Below are positions 48,565-60,276 of a DNA stretch of 64,000 bases, one piece after another. The stretch is from Paramecium tetraurelia (Eukaryota; Ciliophora; Oligohymenophorea; Peniculida; Parameciidae). A program made the position numbers and the translations under genes. Under the pieces are notes generated by a model. That model was given only the letters and a program-made list of their open reading frames with translations. It was not told where the DNA came from and ran no database searches. Within the stretch, counting starts at the first letter, position 1; the number at the start of each line of letters is the position of its first letter. The stretch lies in the NCBI RefSeq assembly GCF_000165425.1, contig NW_001799619.1:128578-192577 (forward strand), in the 5' to 3' direction.

Positions 48565-50026
48565 TCATTTTTATTTTTTACTTATCTCACTTATTTGGCT
48601 ACCTGGCTTATTACTAATTTAACTTTAATTTATTTTAGATTCACTTTTGAATTTATCCAATTAATCCTTTAAAAGTTATCTTTCCTTGGCTAATTTTAAG
48701 ATATCTTCTTTATATTCATTGATTTCCTTTTATTTTTCTTTTAATTGATCCTAAAGTTTAGTTTTTTCTTATTTTAAGTAATCCTAAAACTACTTCTCTT
48801 TTTATAGACTCTATTGTATATCTTCTTATGAAATTAATAATTCTATTAAGTAATTTAAACATTTAAATACCTGTTAATTTTTTTTCCATATTTTAGACTT
48901 CCTTTTTCTACCTAGAAAGTGCTATTTGTAATTTCTGATTCTCTTGACTTTGCTTTTTAGTTTCTTCAATTGAATGCTTTTCTTATTCTCTTTCTAATTG
49001 AGCCTTAGCTTCATATTCTTCTCTTAATTTATCTTGTAATTATTTTATATCTTAAGCACATTCTAACCTAATACTTTAAGCAATGCTTTATTTGTCAAAT
49101 TCAAGTTTTTTGACTTAATCCTCAAGATCTCTAAATCTCTTATCTTTATCGTTATCAGAATTGTTGAAAGATTGAGCCTTTTAAATTTTATCATTTGAAT
49201 TACTCTTATTAATACTATAATTTGGTTTGTTATTAGGAGTATTACTATTTTGAGTTTTAGAAACATTTAATTTTTTTAATTTCTCTATCGTATTTTTTGC
49301 TTCCTTCAATTCTAATGATAATTGATTAATCTATTCATTTAAAATTTAATTAGTTTAATCTTGCTTTTTACTTGAAGAATTGTATTATTTGTTAGAGCTA
49401 GCTTGAGAATTAAGTCTTTATGATGGATCATCAGATTTAATAATAGATTGCAATTATTAATTTTCTGTTAACAATGTATTTAATTTAGCCATTAATTCTT
49501 AATTCTTTTGTTTAATTTCTAGATTTTCATTTTTTAAGACTAAAATTTCTTAGCTTCTTTTAGCAGCTAAAACTCCCAATGCTGCGTCAGATGACCATTT
49601 GGTTTCATTTTTTGGTATTTTTTATTTCAATTCTTCTATTTCATCTAATTGTTCTTGAACCTATTGTTTTAAAGTGATATTATCTTCTTTGATTTTATCT
49701 AATTTATGTAAATCAATTTCTATTTTTTAGATTCCTTTGACCAATTTCTGGTTTTCATAAATCAATTTTTCAATTTATTAGTCCTTTTAATTTTGAATTT
49801 AAGTAAAGGTATTCTGTTAATTTTTTGATTTTTATTTTTCCTACTTCATTTCTGCATTTTAATCATTAAGTTGATCAGTTAATTTTTAATTTGTTTATTC
49901 AAGGTGTCTTATAGTATTTTCTAAATCATTTATTTTTTATGTTAACAACTTTTGATTAGCAGAGGCTTTCGAAAGTTCTGAAACTTCTTGGGATGTTCTG
50001 CATGGACTCTGATTTACTTTATTCAT
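48565..50026 (-). CDS. Long coiled-coil protein
   Basis: 477 residues; one 28-nt intron gives exactly 478 codons. It starts MNKVNQSPCRTSQEVSELSK. Nearly the whole protein is predicted coiled coil with heptads rich in Gln, Glu, Lys and Leu (for example LNDQNAEMKQEKQKSKN; AKLNTLLTENQQLQSII), broken by an Asn/Ser-rich linker (SKTQNSNTPNNKPNYSINKS) in the middle. It ends QISEISKKQK. No motor, kinase or membrane segment is present. A structural or cytoskeletal role is inferred. Confidence 0.75.
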
Positions 50027-50065
50027 CCTTAAAATTATATTGAAATAAAAATTTTATTAAATTAT

Positions 50066-51271
50066 TCACAACAATTAATGAATTATCTATTTTAATTTTT
50101 GGTTTTCCTCGATGATTTAATTGATTTAAGGATCAATCACATTCTATGGTTGTTAGGTTGTAAAATTGAATGACAATTTAAACTTTTAGATTCTCTTTTT
50201 ACAAATCATCAATTAATTAGATGTGTACTTAGCTTTCTTTAATGGTTTAGTCTGTAGCAATCTCTTGGATTTAAAAAGAATCTATTCCTCACTCTATAAT
50301 TGATGCTCCTAGGGTCTTTTAACAACATATAGTTTTAGAGCTTGAAGTGTAACTATTTTCCTGGAGAGAGTAGTTTAATTGCCATCAACTTGCCAAATGA
50401 AAATCTAGCCATCGTCAGAATTACTAGTAATATAATTGTGACCGTCTTCAAAAAATAATTTAACACTTTTAATTTCACTTAAATGACCGATGAGTAATTT
50501 TCTTTTATTTATTTATGTGGTTGGTTGAATAGTATAATTAATTGATTATTGATTGTATTTAATTTAATAAATATTCTTATTAACGCATCCAACATAAGCG
50601 TAATCAAGATCAATATCTAATGCTAATGGTTCTGAATCTAATTATGTTTAAAATATTCTATTGGTTTAGATGATATACATACATTTGAGTCGTTGCAATA
50701 TCGAAGATAATCAATTCTTTATCCTTGGAAACAGTAGCAAGTACATTTTTGAATACAAAGTCATTAATTGCAGAATTATTTCCAGTGAATACTTTAAAAG
50801 GCTTAGTTTTTAACAGAACAATATCATCCAAAAGAAATAAATTAACATCTAATTATTATCGTATTGTTTACTATTCTATAAGTCATCCACAACCAACAAA
50901 TACTATTAATAATGATATACTTTGTTGATCTCCTTGGCTACAAAATCAAGAGTAGATTTCAATTCTTAAATTTATGTGTATATCCTAAAATCTTTGTTAG
51001 CATAAATGATGCCATAGATTGAATGGTATTCAAAGGCAAAAACAATAGAGGATTCTCCTCCTATATGTTATTTCCATAATTCAAGGCCTTAGTAATCGAA
51101 ACAAGATAACATATTTTTGGATGAGAAAATCAGAATACTTTGATTGGAGAAGCACATGGTTTTGATGTCTGATTCTATGGTTTATAATATAGAGCTAGTC
51201 TTAGGATCTATTAGTTTTATAGCATTTGCGGTTTGAACAGCTATCAAATTAGTTGATGCATTGATTGCCAT
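50066..51271 (-). CDS. WD40-repeat protein
   Basis: 385 residues from ATG 51271 (introns of 23 and 25 nt, exact total), or 404 from an in-frame ATG at 51328. Repeats recognised include AIKLIDPKTSSILQTIESD, FVFKNVLATVSKDKELIIFD, and ISNSDDGQIFIW-like near the end (reads ITSNSDDGQIFIWQVDG). The C terminus is basic and then coiled coil (QIIEENQKLKQIIHQLL). The upstream ATG would overlap the preceding gene's stop as ATGA, so the internal start is preferred. WD40 scaffolds act in many complexes and no specific orthologue is claimed. Confidence 0.8.
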
Positions 51272-51324
51272 AGAATAATATTGTTTATATATATTTATAT
51301 GATTTAATGCTAAATCTACATTTT

Positions 51325-52699
51325 TCATTATTACTATTATTTTTACAACATTTGTGGTGGAACGTTACCCATCATGCCTTAAGGAGGTTAAGCGAAAGCA
51401 GTCTTTCCTAATAAGTTGACAACTCCTGTTTCAATTGATTTCAATAATTCCATCATATCTGGGTCTTGGAATAATTCTAAGATTATAATTTAGTAATACA
51501 TGGGTTTTCTAAATTAGAAATATAGTCTTCTTCCTCATAGCTATGTTCTTCAAATATCATATCTCCCATAACCAAATTCAAGACCATAGGCACCAATTGT
51601 CCAGATTCATAGGTAGTTGGTAATTTGTCAATCATATTTTTCAAGAAGTCTTGTTTCTCATTTAATAATTTGATTTAATATCTAATGATTTCTTTGGTGG
51701 CATTCATTTAGACCTATTTTTGTTTTGGCAACTTGTCCTTAATTCTTTATCTGGCTGAAGCCTGTAACATGAATACATGTTGACCCAATCCTCTTTCCAT
51801 CAATAACATTTCACTTTATTCCAAGGTCTATTGGGAGATATCAATCTTTTTGCAGATTTCTTCTTGAGCCTTCATTAAAAGATTCTCGATTTCATTCACA
51901 TAGTCCAACAATAATTAAACATATTTGGCTCCATCTGAATATAACACTTCTCTTCTGGCTTTTCTGTTCTCAAGGGTAATTCTAATGAATTCTGGTTCTG
52001 CCAAATCTACACTTCCTTCGACGATTTGAGTGTAGGTTTTTATGCTTATCATATTATTTGTGCTTGGAATATGCATTATTTGAATTTAAGAAGCAATCTC
52101 ATTGAGTTTATCGCTCTTGAAAGTATAGTTTGCTAAAATATTAACTCTTATATTCATACATTTATCGTTTCCTTCACTTTTTAGTTAAATTTCTTATGTT
52201 TTAGCCTATTCCTAGGATTCCTTAGGTTTAAAGACTTCTAATTCTGCTAATTTTGAATCAAGCCATTCATTAGTCTCCTTTATTTTATCAGTTACTGATA
52301 AGTTGTTACCAACCCATGGCAAAACTATGCTATTCACCTATCCCTTTATAAGTGAAGGATTCAAGAGAATTTCTTCTTTGTCATTCTTGAATGCATATTA
52401 GGTGAGTGATTTCAATACAACAGGCTCAAGCTTTTTATCCTTTACCTTCTAAGCTAAATCTTTGGCATCATATTATCTTAAATTTTTGATGTTAATCAGA
52501 AACACTCTTTGTAATGAGTCTTTAAGAGTGTAGAGTCTTTCGAAAAGCTAATCAAAATGCTTCATAAGGTTAGTCTCTGTTTACTCTACAACTTCCCAGT
52601 TAACCCTAATGATTTATCTTTGTTATACATCTTCTCATCTCCCAAAGAGGCTAAGACTGTTTCGATATTAGCTGCCAAGTCTTCTACTGTAATAGACAT
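51325..52699 (-). CDS. Unrecognised 442-residue protein
   Basis: Introns of 23 nt (near the start) and 23 nt (near the end) give exactly 443 codons. It begins MSITVEDLAANIETVLASLG and continues with helical sequence (HFDQLFERLYTLKDSLQRVF; QVNSIVLPWVGNNLSVTDKI). The central part includes MLLMERGLGQHVFMLQASAR. The C terminus is Gln/Pro/Met-rich (FAQPPQGMMGNVPPQML). It looks like a conserved soluble helical protein, but I do not recognise the family. Its TGA at 51325-51327 overlaps a possible upstream start of the WD40 gene. Confidence 0.7.
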
Positions 52700-53130
52700 T
52701 CAACCACAAATTAAATATTTAATTTATATTGCTTCTCCTATTTTGGCTAAATAATTCATAGTATCTTTATCATTATACTAAAATTACATTCTAATTAAGA
52801 TCCTATCTTGAAGATCTAAATAATATTAATTTTATCATAACATCAAATTAATCATCTAAATTTATTGACAATCGATTTATACTTAATAATAATAAGGTGA
52901 TATAAAATGTTTTATCAGAATTTGTTTAATGAAGGCAATCTAAAATTTCAGCATCAAAGGAAATTTATCTTATTTTAAAGAAAATAAATACATTTACTAT
53001 CTTAATTCGTATGAATTTAAAAAGTCTTTTCTAAATTAATTATGAAGTTCATAAAATAACAGAGCGATTAATAAAAGTCTTATTGATTTTTAAAATCTAG
53101 GAATTTAATACTTTATTTATTTAAAATATT
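52700..53130. other. Intergenic region, possible tiny ORF
   Basis: About 430 bp between divergent genes. A short plus-strand frame near 52907 (MFYQNLFNEGNLKFQHQRKF) is the only coding-like run and would need a 16-nt intron to close; support is weak. Otherwise AT-rich sequence with no visible structure. Confidence 0.3.
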
Positions 53131-53899
53131 ATGTCTAATTATAGTCTGATGCTTAAGTATATAATCATAGGAGATACAGGTATTAGAATCAATATACAAC
53201 AGGTGTTGGAAAATCCTGTATAGTTTTACAATTGATTGAAAATTAAATTAGATAAGAACATGATGCAACAATAGGCGTTGAGTTTGGAGCTAAAATTATC
53301 AAAGTTAATAGCATGAACATCAAACTTTAAATATGGGACACAGCAGGACAAGAAAATTTTAGATCGATAATCAGGAGCTATTATAGATCAGCTATCGGTA
53401 TGCTTTAAAAATTATAATGAAGGAGCTCTGCTTGTTTATGATATAACGAAAAGAGATTCGTTTCACAATTTGTAGAGATGGATGGAAGAAATTAAAAATA
53501 ATGGAAATGCAAATATGGTGATTACATTATGTGGGAATAAAGTTGATTTAGAATCCGAGTAATAGTTTCTTATTTATTTAGAGACGAGCAGTGACATATG
53601 AAGAAGGATGGTAGTTTGCATAATAACATTAATTGATATTTCTAGAAACATCAGCAAAATAAGGAATTAATGTACAATCTGCATTTTATTAATCCACACA
53701 GAGAATTTTGAATTAAATCGACGATGGAACAATAGTTCTTGGATAAGATGTAAGAATCATTATCATTTCATAGCCAGGAATTAAAATCGGTGGTTAATAT
53801 AAAAAAAAGGAGAAGGATATAAAAAGTATCAACAATTACGAAGCAGCTGTTCAATTAAAGCCTGTAGAAACTCCAAATGGTATTAATAACTGTTGTTGA
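53131..53899 (+). CDS. RAB2: Rab2-like small GTPase
   Basis: 231 residues; introns of 23, 25 and 25 nt give an exact codon total. G1 GDTGVGKSCI, switch I region ATIGVEFGAKII, G3 WDTAGQENFRS, G4 GNKVDLES, G5 ETSAK and a C-terminal CC for geranylgeranylation (NGINNCC) are all present. The opening YSLMLKYIIIGDTG and the sequence GIKIG near the C terminus match Rab2, which acts between ER, Golgi and endolysosomes. Compared with animal Rab2 (212 residues) an insertion lies in the C-terminal variable region. The third intron ends in ...TTTAGAG, two bases beyond a more obvious AG. Confidence 0.93.
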
Positions 53900-54014
53900 T
53901 ATTTATTCTTTATTTTATCTATATATTATTATAATATATTCCATATTATAATTAAAAAATATATAAACTATTAATAAATGAAATTCTAAACTTTAACAAT
54001 CAATTAATCCTTAA

Positions 54015-56483
54015 TCAAATTTTCAATTTCTTACATGCTGATTCACAAGCTTTTTCTTTTGCAACCCTCTCATGTTCGTGAGTAAATCTACCCACAATTT
54101 GACCATCTATTCTGATTTCATAACAGAATTATCCATTCTCTTGTTTAAAGGATTTGATATCCATGTGACCTTATTTGCTAGCAGAATATTGATGCACTCT
54201 ATCAATGACATGATCATCAATATCATTTAAATAAGTGCATACAAAAGGAATAAATTTCAAGTAAACCTTTTTTAAAAACTTGCAAACTGGTTGCCATCCT
54301 CCATCCATAAATATGGCTCCTACAAGGGCTTCAAAAGTATCTGATAGCACTTTTGGAACTCGAACGAAATTTCCATTGTAATATGTAAACTTCTCATCTA
54401 ATTTAACTGTTTCTATAAATTATAATATGGCAGTATCTTAGAAATTATGCATAATATTGTAACAAATAGCTATTTTGGACAAAAAGGAATTTGATAGTAA
54501 AACCATCTTAATCTTATATAAATTTGTTGGAGTAAACTTAAAGATTATCTAATTAAAACAGTTGCACATGATGTAACACTCCAAAACTGCATCTCCTATC
54601 AGTTCCAACATTTAATGTCCTCTCGTTGAAGGGGTATTTGAATTCAAAAGAAATTTATAATACAATTCTAATGGTAAATCAAGGTCCATATTTGAACCTT
54701 AAACTCTAAAAGACTCATATAGAATATATTTATTATGGAACTAGTACTCAATCACTTCAGTTTGTAAATAATTTAGATATTCCAATTAATTCTTTTAAAA
54801 ATATTACTTTTCAGCTTCAGATAATTGTCTGACTGGATTTATTAAATCCTTGAAACTCATATAATTATGCATAATTGGAAATTGATATTACTGAACAATT
54901 GGTTTACGGGGATAATATTTATCTGTTGCTGGGTAATAAGAAACAGGATGTCTCAAATGCAAAAGAAATTTGTAAACATCATATAAGGAATCTTTATCTA
55001 AAAAGACTGTTGCTATTAGGGATTCAAAGATGTCTGCTAAAAAGGTCACGAGCATAGTCGCTGAAACTTATTTTATTGGTTCAGGTTAAATATGATTTGA
55101 ATGTATGTTTTAAAGCACTGGACTAAACCATTTAGTTTAATGACCAAGTGATCTCACATAATGGAATAATCCGAAATATTAGTATTTAAATAGATGCTTT
55201 CCTATAAAATTATTATTCACTATTTATGATCTTTAATCCGATAATATGTTTTCATTCGTATTCTAAGGTCCTAAGCTGACTGAAACAGTAGCCAAATATT
55301 TTAATATTGAGTCTCCTAATGTCTCCAATAATTCATAATTAATATCTCTATTATAAGAAGCTCTACTTATGGCTCTTTATACTCTTAAATTAGGTTCGAT
55401 ACCTATCGAGTTTGCAAATTCACTTATGATAAACTATTACTCGAGTTCTAATAAAAAAGTTGGTAGCATTAAAAAATTATCATATTGATTAACAGTGAAA
55501 GGATAACGATATAAATTTGATATAGGCATTATGTGAGTTGATAAACTATTCAGTTCTAATTTTGGCTTACATGTATGTATCTTCAAATTTTATGATTTAT
55601 TTTCAAGACTATTTATTTAATCCTCAGAATAAAATTACACTCTTTATATAGTTGTTACCTGCTTAAAAATAGCCAGAGCTGAATCTCTTTAATTAAATTA
55701 GTTTTGATAGGATCTTAGTTGTAAAATGGGATTGATATTCTCAGTTTTTGCTTTGAATTAATGCTCGTAAAAAAAATAACCAATAGTTTTTTTTAAGATG
55801 GTCTCATCAATACAATAATATTCCTTAAGCTGTTCTAAAGTAAATTTAGAGTTTTAAATTATAAGGTTAAAATACTCGTCGACAGTTTATTTCCAAGGTT
55901 ATGATATTATTGCATAGATGCAATTTACTTACTGTGTTTTAGGAATATAAAATAATTAGTCAGCTATTCCTTGATCATCTAAGTTTAAATCTTTTAAACA
56001 TAATCCATTAACTAATCCTTCTCTTTATTTTATAAACTCCTACATGAATTCATAATCAATTTAGTCATTTATTATAGGTACTATTAAATAATTTCTATAT
56101 CCACCATTGATGAAGTTGTGGAAATTTATTGTATGAGCCTTGATATTTTTAGGTGATAGCATATACCAACTCATTTGTAATCTCACATTATAATCAAAAA
56201 CTCTGCTAATTGAAACATAATCAAATACAATTTCTTAATTTACACTTTTAAACAAGACTTCTGTATATTCTGGCTGTGGACCGTCTATATGATATATTTT
56301 TATTGGCCTATAATTCTAAAGGATTGGCCTTGAAGTCACCAAACCAATATTAGTAGAAAGTATAGATAAATAGGCTTTGTCATTCTTATAAGATGCAGTA
56401 AAGCAATGAGGAATTTCATATTAGAAAGTATTTTTAATAAACCAATTATTGATTTCTTAGCATTCTGATTTCAGATCGCTCAT
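54015..56483 (-). CDS. Dicer-like protein without helicase: two RNase III domains and dsRBD
   Basis: 822 residues in one uninterrupted frame. The first 430 residues lack helicase motifs and contain a region (NFINGGYRNYLIVPII-like, near residues 140-200) that may be PAZ-like. RNase III domain a has the signature NYELLETLGDSILKYLA and the second acidic pair LADIFESLIATVF. Domain b has GHQMLELIGDAVLECYIM and VLSDTFEALVGAIFMDGG. All metal-binding acidic residues appear intact. The C terminus is a dsRNA-binding domain (RIDGQIVGRFTHEHERVAKE, then CESACKKLKI). Paramecium Dicer-like proteins of this plan (Dcl2, Dcl3, Dcl5) make scnRNAs and iesRNAs for genome rearrangement; which one this is cannot be told from memory. 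Confidence 0.9.
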
Positions 56484-56797
56484 TTTTCTAAATTATAATT
56501 ATCAATCTGGTTTCATTGTCTTTATAAGGGAAAAAAAATTGCTTGATTATTATTTCAATTTTAATTAAATTAAAAATTTTATTGTAAGTCTTTAGTGAAC
56601 TTTAAAATTTTGATATGCTGCTCAGATTGTATGAGTTTAGTTAAATGAGGTCAAATTATGATTTTGATTTTCATAAGCAATCCAAAGAGCTTTGTGTATT
56701 TCAATAACTAGATTAATTTATATTATGAGTTGGTCAAAATAATATATGGATTAAAATTAACATATAAATCATATTCACATAGATACATGATAAATTA

Positions 56798-57347
56798 TCA
56801 ATCAAACAATGATCCAGGGACATTTGCTCTTCTATTTGTTTATTTAGCTCTCTATTAGGAAGTTGGTTATTTTGGTATTTCAACTTATTTATCAAAAAAT
56901 TATTAGAAATTAGTCGGATTACTAGTTTCAAAATATTCTTCTGCTCCCTAATAGTCAAAAAATGGGTTATTTGCTTAATTATTTTATTATTAATTCTATT
57001 ATTAATTATGATTATTCTCTTATTTGTGTGCCAATCTTGGATGTGCAAATGTTGCTTAATTTTGTTATTTTTAGTGACTTTGTTTCTTTGGTGGAGGAGG
57101 ATGGTAAGTGTTTTCTTGTATTTCATTATTAATAATATTTGAGTTTGGTTATTGTTGGTCTGTGTGCTCATTTTATTGCTTATCATGCGTAATTTTCTTT
57201 TCAATTTTATGTGGTATTTCATTATTTTAGATTTACTCTTCTTGGTGTTATTAAGATGAATTTGATAATTATTATTATGGCTATTGCTATTACTATTGTT
57301 ATTGTTAATATTATTGCTTTTGCTATTGTTATTATTAATATTATTGC

Positions 57348-57380
<33 letters not shown>

Positions 57381-58665
57381 AATTGTTATTGTTATTATTA
57401 TTGCTATTGTTATTATTATTGCTATTATAATAGTTATTGTTATTATTATTGTTATTATTATTGCTATTATTATTGCTATTGTTATTATTATTGCTAATAT
57501 TATTGCTATTATAATTGTTACTGTTATTAATATTGTTATTGTTGTTGTTGTTATTATTGTTTTTGTTGTTGTTGTTATTGTTATTCTTAGTGTTATTATT
57601 ATTATTTTAAGTGAGACTAATTTTCTATTGCTTATTATTACTCTTATATAGCATGATCATATTAATTTGTTATCTTATCAAATTATTCATTTTCTTCTTG
57701 CTCATCTTATTAACCTTCTTAATCATACTAATCCTGATCCTACTAGTCAAATTATTATTATTCATCTTAAGCACCTTACTCATCTTATGCATCTTGCACA
57801 TCTTGAACTTATATTTAGTTATATCCAGTTTTCAGTTAAGTCGATCCAGAATCTGCATTTACAATTTAGCCTTGTAAATTTACCTCGTCTTCATTGGCCC
57901 AATATTATTGGTTTTACTATTAGACATGATGTTAATGTGGGGCAGGAGCTTCAACTACCTAGGTTTGGACGACTTATAATTAGGCATTTGCTTGAACTTA
58001 AATTGATTATTAGAATTATTAAACCCTAGGTAATTAAGGTGGCTATAATTTTGATAATAATCCTTATAAGATAGTAATTTAGTCATCCAAATTTGATTGG
58101 GTCTACTATATGCGATATTTATGAATAATATCCTTTCTTTATTATGTATTTGAATGCAATTTTTCAATGAAATGTTTTTCATTTTATTTTTCCATTTATT
58201 AAATTTCTTATAATTTTTAAAATTATTTTCTTTCATTCTAAATTTATTCTTTTAACTAATTAAGTTATTTAAACGAATTTTATTCTTAATTTTATAAAGA
58301 TGTTCTCAAAAGCTAATTTTCATTTTGAAGTTATTGAATTTAAGTCTGATAACTCACGTGCTTTATTTATAAATCTTATATTGTTTTTAAATGATCTTAT
58401 TAAAATTGAGTAATTGAATGTTACAGGTCTTTATTTTGTTTAATTAATTAATTGATTTATTTTTCATAATAAATATCTCTTTATTTTATCATTTATTCAA
58501 ACACGGCAACATCAATTTATTAAGATTATTATTGTTGCAATTAAATGGTGAATTTTGGAGTTTATGTATTAAGATTTAAGGTTTCAATAAGCTCTTCTTA
58601 CTATTTAACTATTTATTCATTTGAAAAATTTAATGTTTGTTTTTATGTTGAAATTGTTTGTTGTG

Positions 58666-58757
<92 letters not shown>

Positions 58758-60228
58758 TTATTTTAAGATGTGATATTTTAGTGTTTTACTTATTAATCTT
58801 AGCTCTTTTATTAAGTTACAATTTCTTCTTTTTTTAATTGATGATGAGGAGCCTCAAATTAACTTTGAGTAGAATTAATTTATGAGGTAATTTCCTTTTC
58901 TTTAAATTCTTATTCATTTTGTTCTTAGAAGTTATGTATTTATTATATTATTGTTTCCTATTAGAAATCGCCATTTTATTATTGATCAAATTCATTATTA
59001 TTTTGTTTTTCTGGTTGAGTCTGATGAATGTTCTCTTAAGAATCCTCTTTATTTTATTAGTTCAGAGTATTTTAAAATTACATTCCTGGCTTCTCTTCTT
59101 AATTATCTATTTAAGAGTTATTATGATTTTCTATTTGATTAAAGTTTTCTTGATTTTCAATATTGGAGTCTTATAATTCTTATAATTCTTCTGATTCTTC
59201 AGATCTCAATTGTTCTGCTAATTAATTCAATTTCTCTTGATTTTATTTTAAAGAATCAAAATTTGTTAAGTCTTCTTCTTCTAAGTTTTCATTTTCTACT
59301 TTTTAAAAATTCATTTAATTAGTTTATTATTATTGCACAAGTGGGGGAGGGACATTTTCATTTTTTTAAGGTTCAGCTTTTTATTATTTTGTTGGGACAT
59401 TGGATGATAATTAATTATTTCCTTGTGTATTGAGGTTTTTATCTTATTATTATCTTTATTATTGTTATACTCCAAACTCTTCAGTTTAATTGTTAGAGAA
59501 TTAAACTGGAGCCACTTATTTAGTTTTATTTGGAGGAGGAATTTATTGTTTTGGGGCTTACTTCTAAATTTAAGGATTCTAATCCTGAGGTTAAGCTTGT
59601 AAATTAAGTTCTTATTCTTAGTTGGGTGGTTGAGGTTCATTTTGGATTTGAGTATTTTAATTGTCAAATTTTGTCTAATCTTCTAATTATTATTGATTGA
59701 CAATTTGCTATTAATTTTATGTAGTGGATTGTGGAATAGGAGGTGCAGCAACTTAATTTTTTACTGGTGGTATTCCTGAGGCAGGAGGTCTGGTAGGAGG
59801 ACCTCTTTAAGGGACATTCTTTTTCATATTAGTTTAGGGTTGGGGGAGACCTCTTTATTCTTTCTGCAGGAATGCTTAAACGCTATCCTCACTTAGCTTC
59901 GACATATCTAATGACATTAACTCTTTTGGTGTTAGAATTTGTTCGACTAAGGCAGTTCTAATCAATTATCCTAGAATAGTATAATAAAGACACCTTTAGT
60001 TCCCTTCAAGCGCATTTTAACAGTATTAACTCTAGTTCTATAGTCTCTTGTATGATCACCTCCAGAAAGTGTGAATGCTTCTTATTCAAGAGATGTAGCT
60101 AATTATTCTGCAATCTAGGATGATATTTGATCTTCTTCTAATATTTTTTTGAATTCATTTTTCTGATTTTCACGTACCCTTCTGTCGTAATTAGTGTTTT
60201 CTACAGGTTTGACTTCTTCGAACAACAT
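56798..60228 (-). CDS. Polyglutamine protein with TFIIS-like central domain
   Basis: 1,135 residues; one 23-nt intron near the 5' end gives exactly 1,136 codons. Residues 1-140 match the TFIIS central (TFS2M) domain: ILEEDQISSQIAEQLATSLE, TRDYRTRVNTVKMRLKGTKG, and LIRTALVEQILTPKELMSLD. A proline-rich segment follows (RGPPTRPPASGIPPV). The remaining 900 residues are dominated by glutamine, spelled with a mixture of TAA, TAG and CAA, in long runs, plus acidic stretches, a coiled coil (IHKYRIQQTQSNLDDQI region), and poly-Q separated by Leu/Tyr/His. The zinc ribbon of TFIIS is absent. The plan recalls Bye1/PHF3/DIDO-type TFS2M proteins that dock on RNA polymerase II; role inferred. Confidence 0.85.
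57262..57600 (-). repeat. Impure (TAA/CAA/TAG)n tract encoding polyglutamine
   Basis: On the minus strand about 113 codons are nearly all TAA, CAA or TAG, broken by occasional TTA, TAT, CAC and AAA. Read on the plus strand it looks like a poly-isoleucine/valine frame, which is an artefact. It encodes the largest Gln run of the TFS2M protein. Confidence 0.9.
58666..58750 (-). repeat. (TAA)n trinucleotide tract encoding polyglutamine
   Basis: About 28 consecutive TAA codons, interrupted once by TTA, lie in frame within the polyglutamine gene. The tract is nearly pure at DNA level, so it is prone to slippage. The same repeat type occurs outside genes at 41,951-42,039. Confidence 0.93.
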
Positions 60229-60276
60229 ATTTAATGAACACGTATTTTTAATAAAATATCTTAAATTAAATTATTT

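Noticed and set aside
57211-57651. Plus-strand frame encoding poly-isoleucine/valine, like a membrane protein
   Set aside because: It is the antisense of TAA/CAA/TAG glutamine codons in the minus-strand polyglutamine gene, whose frame is open for over 1,100 codons.
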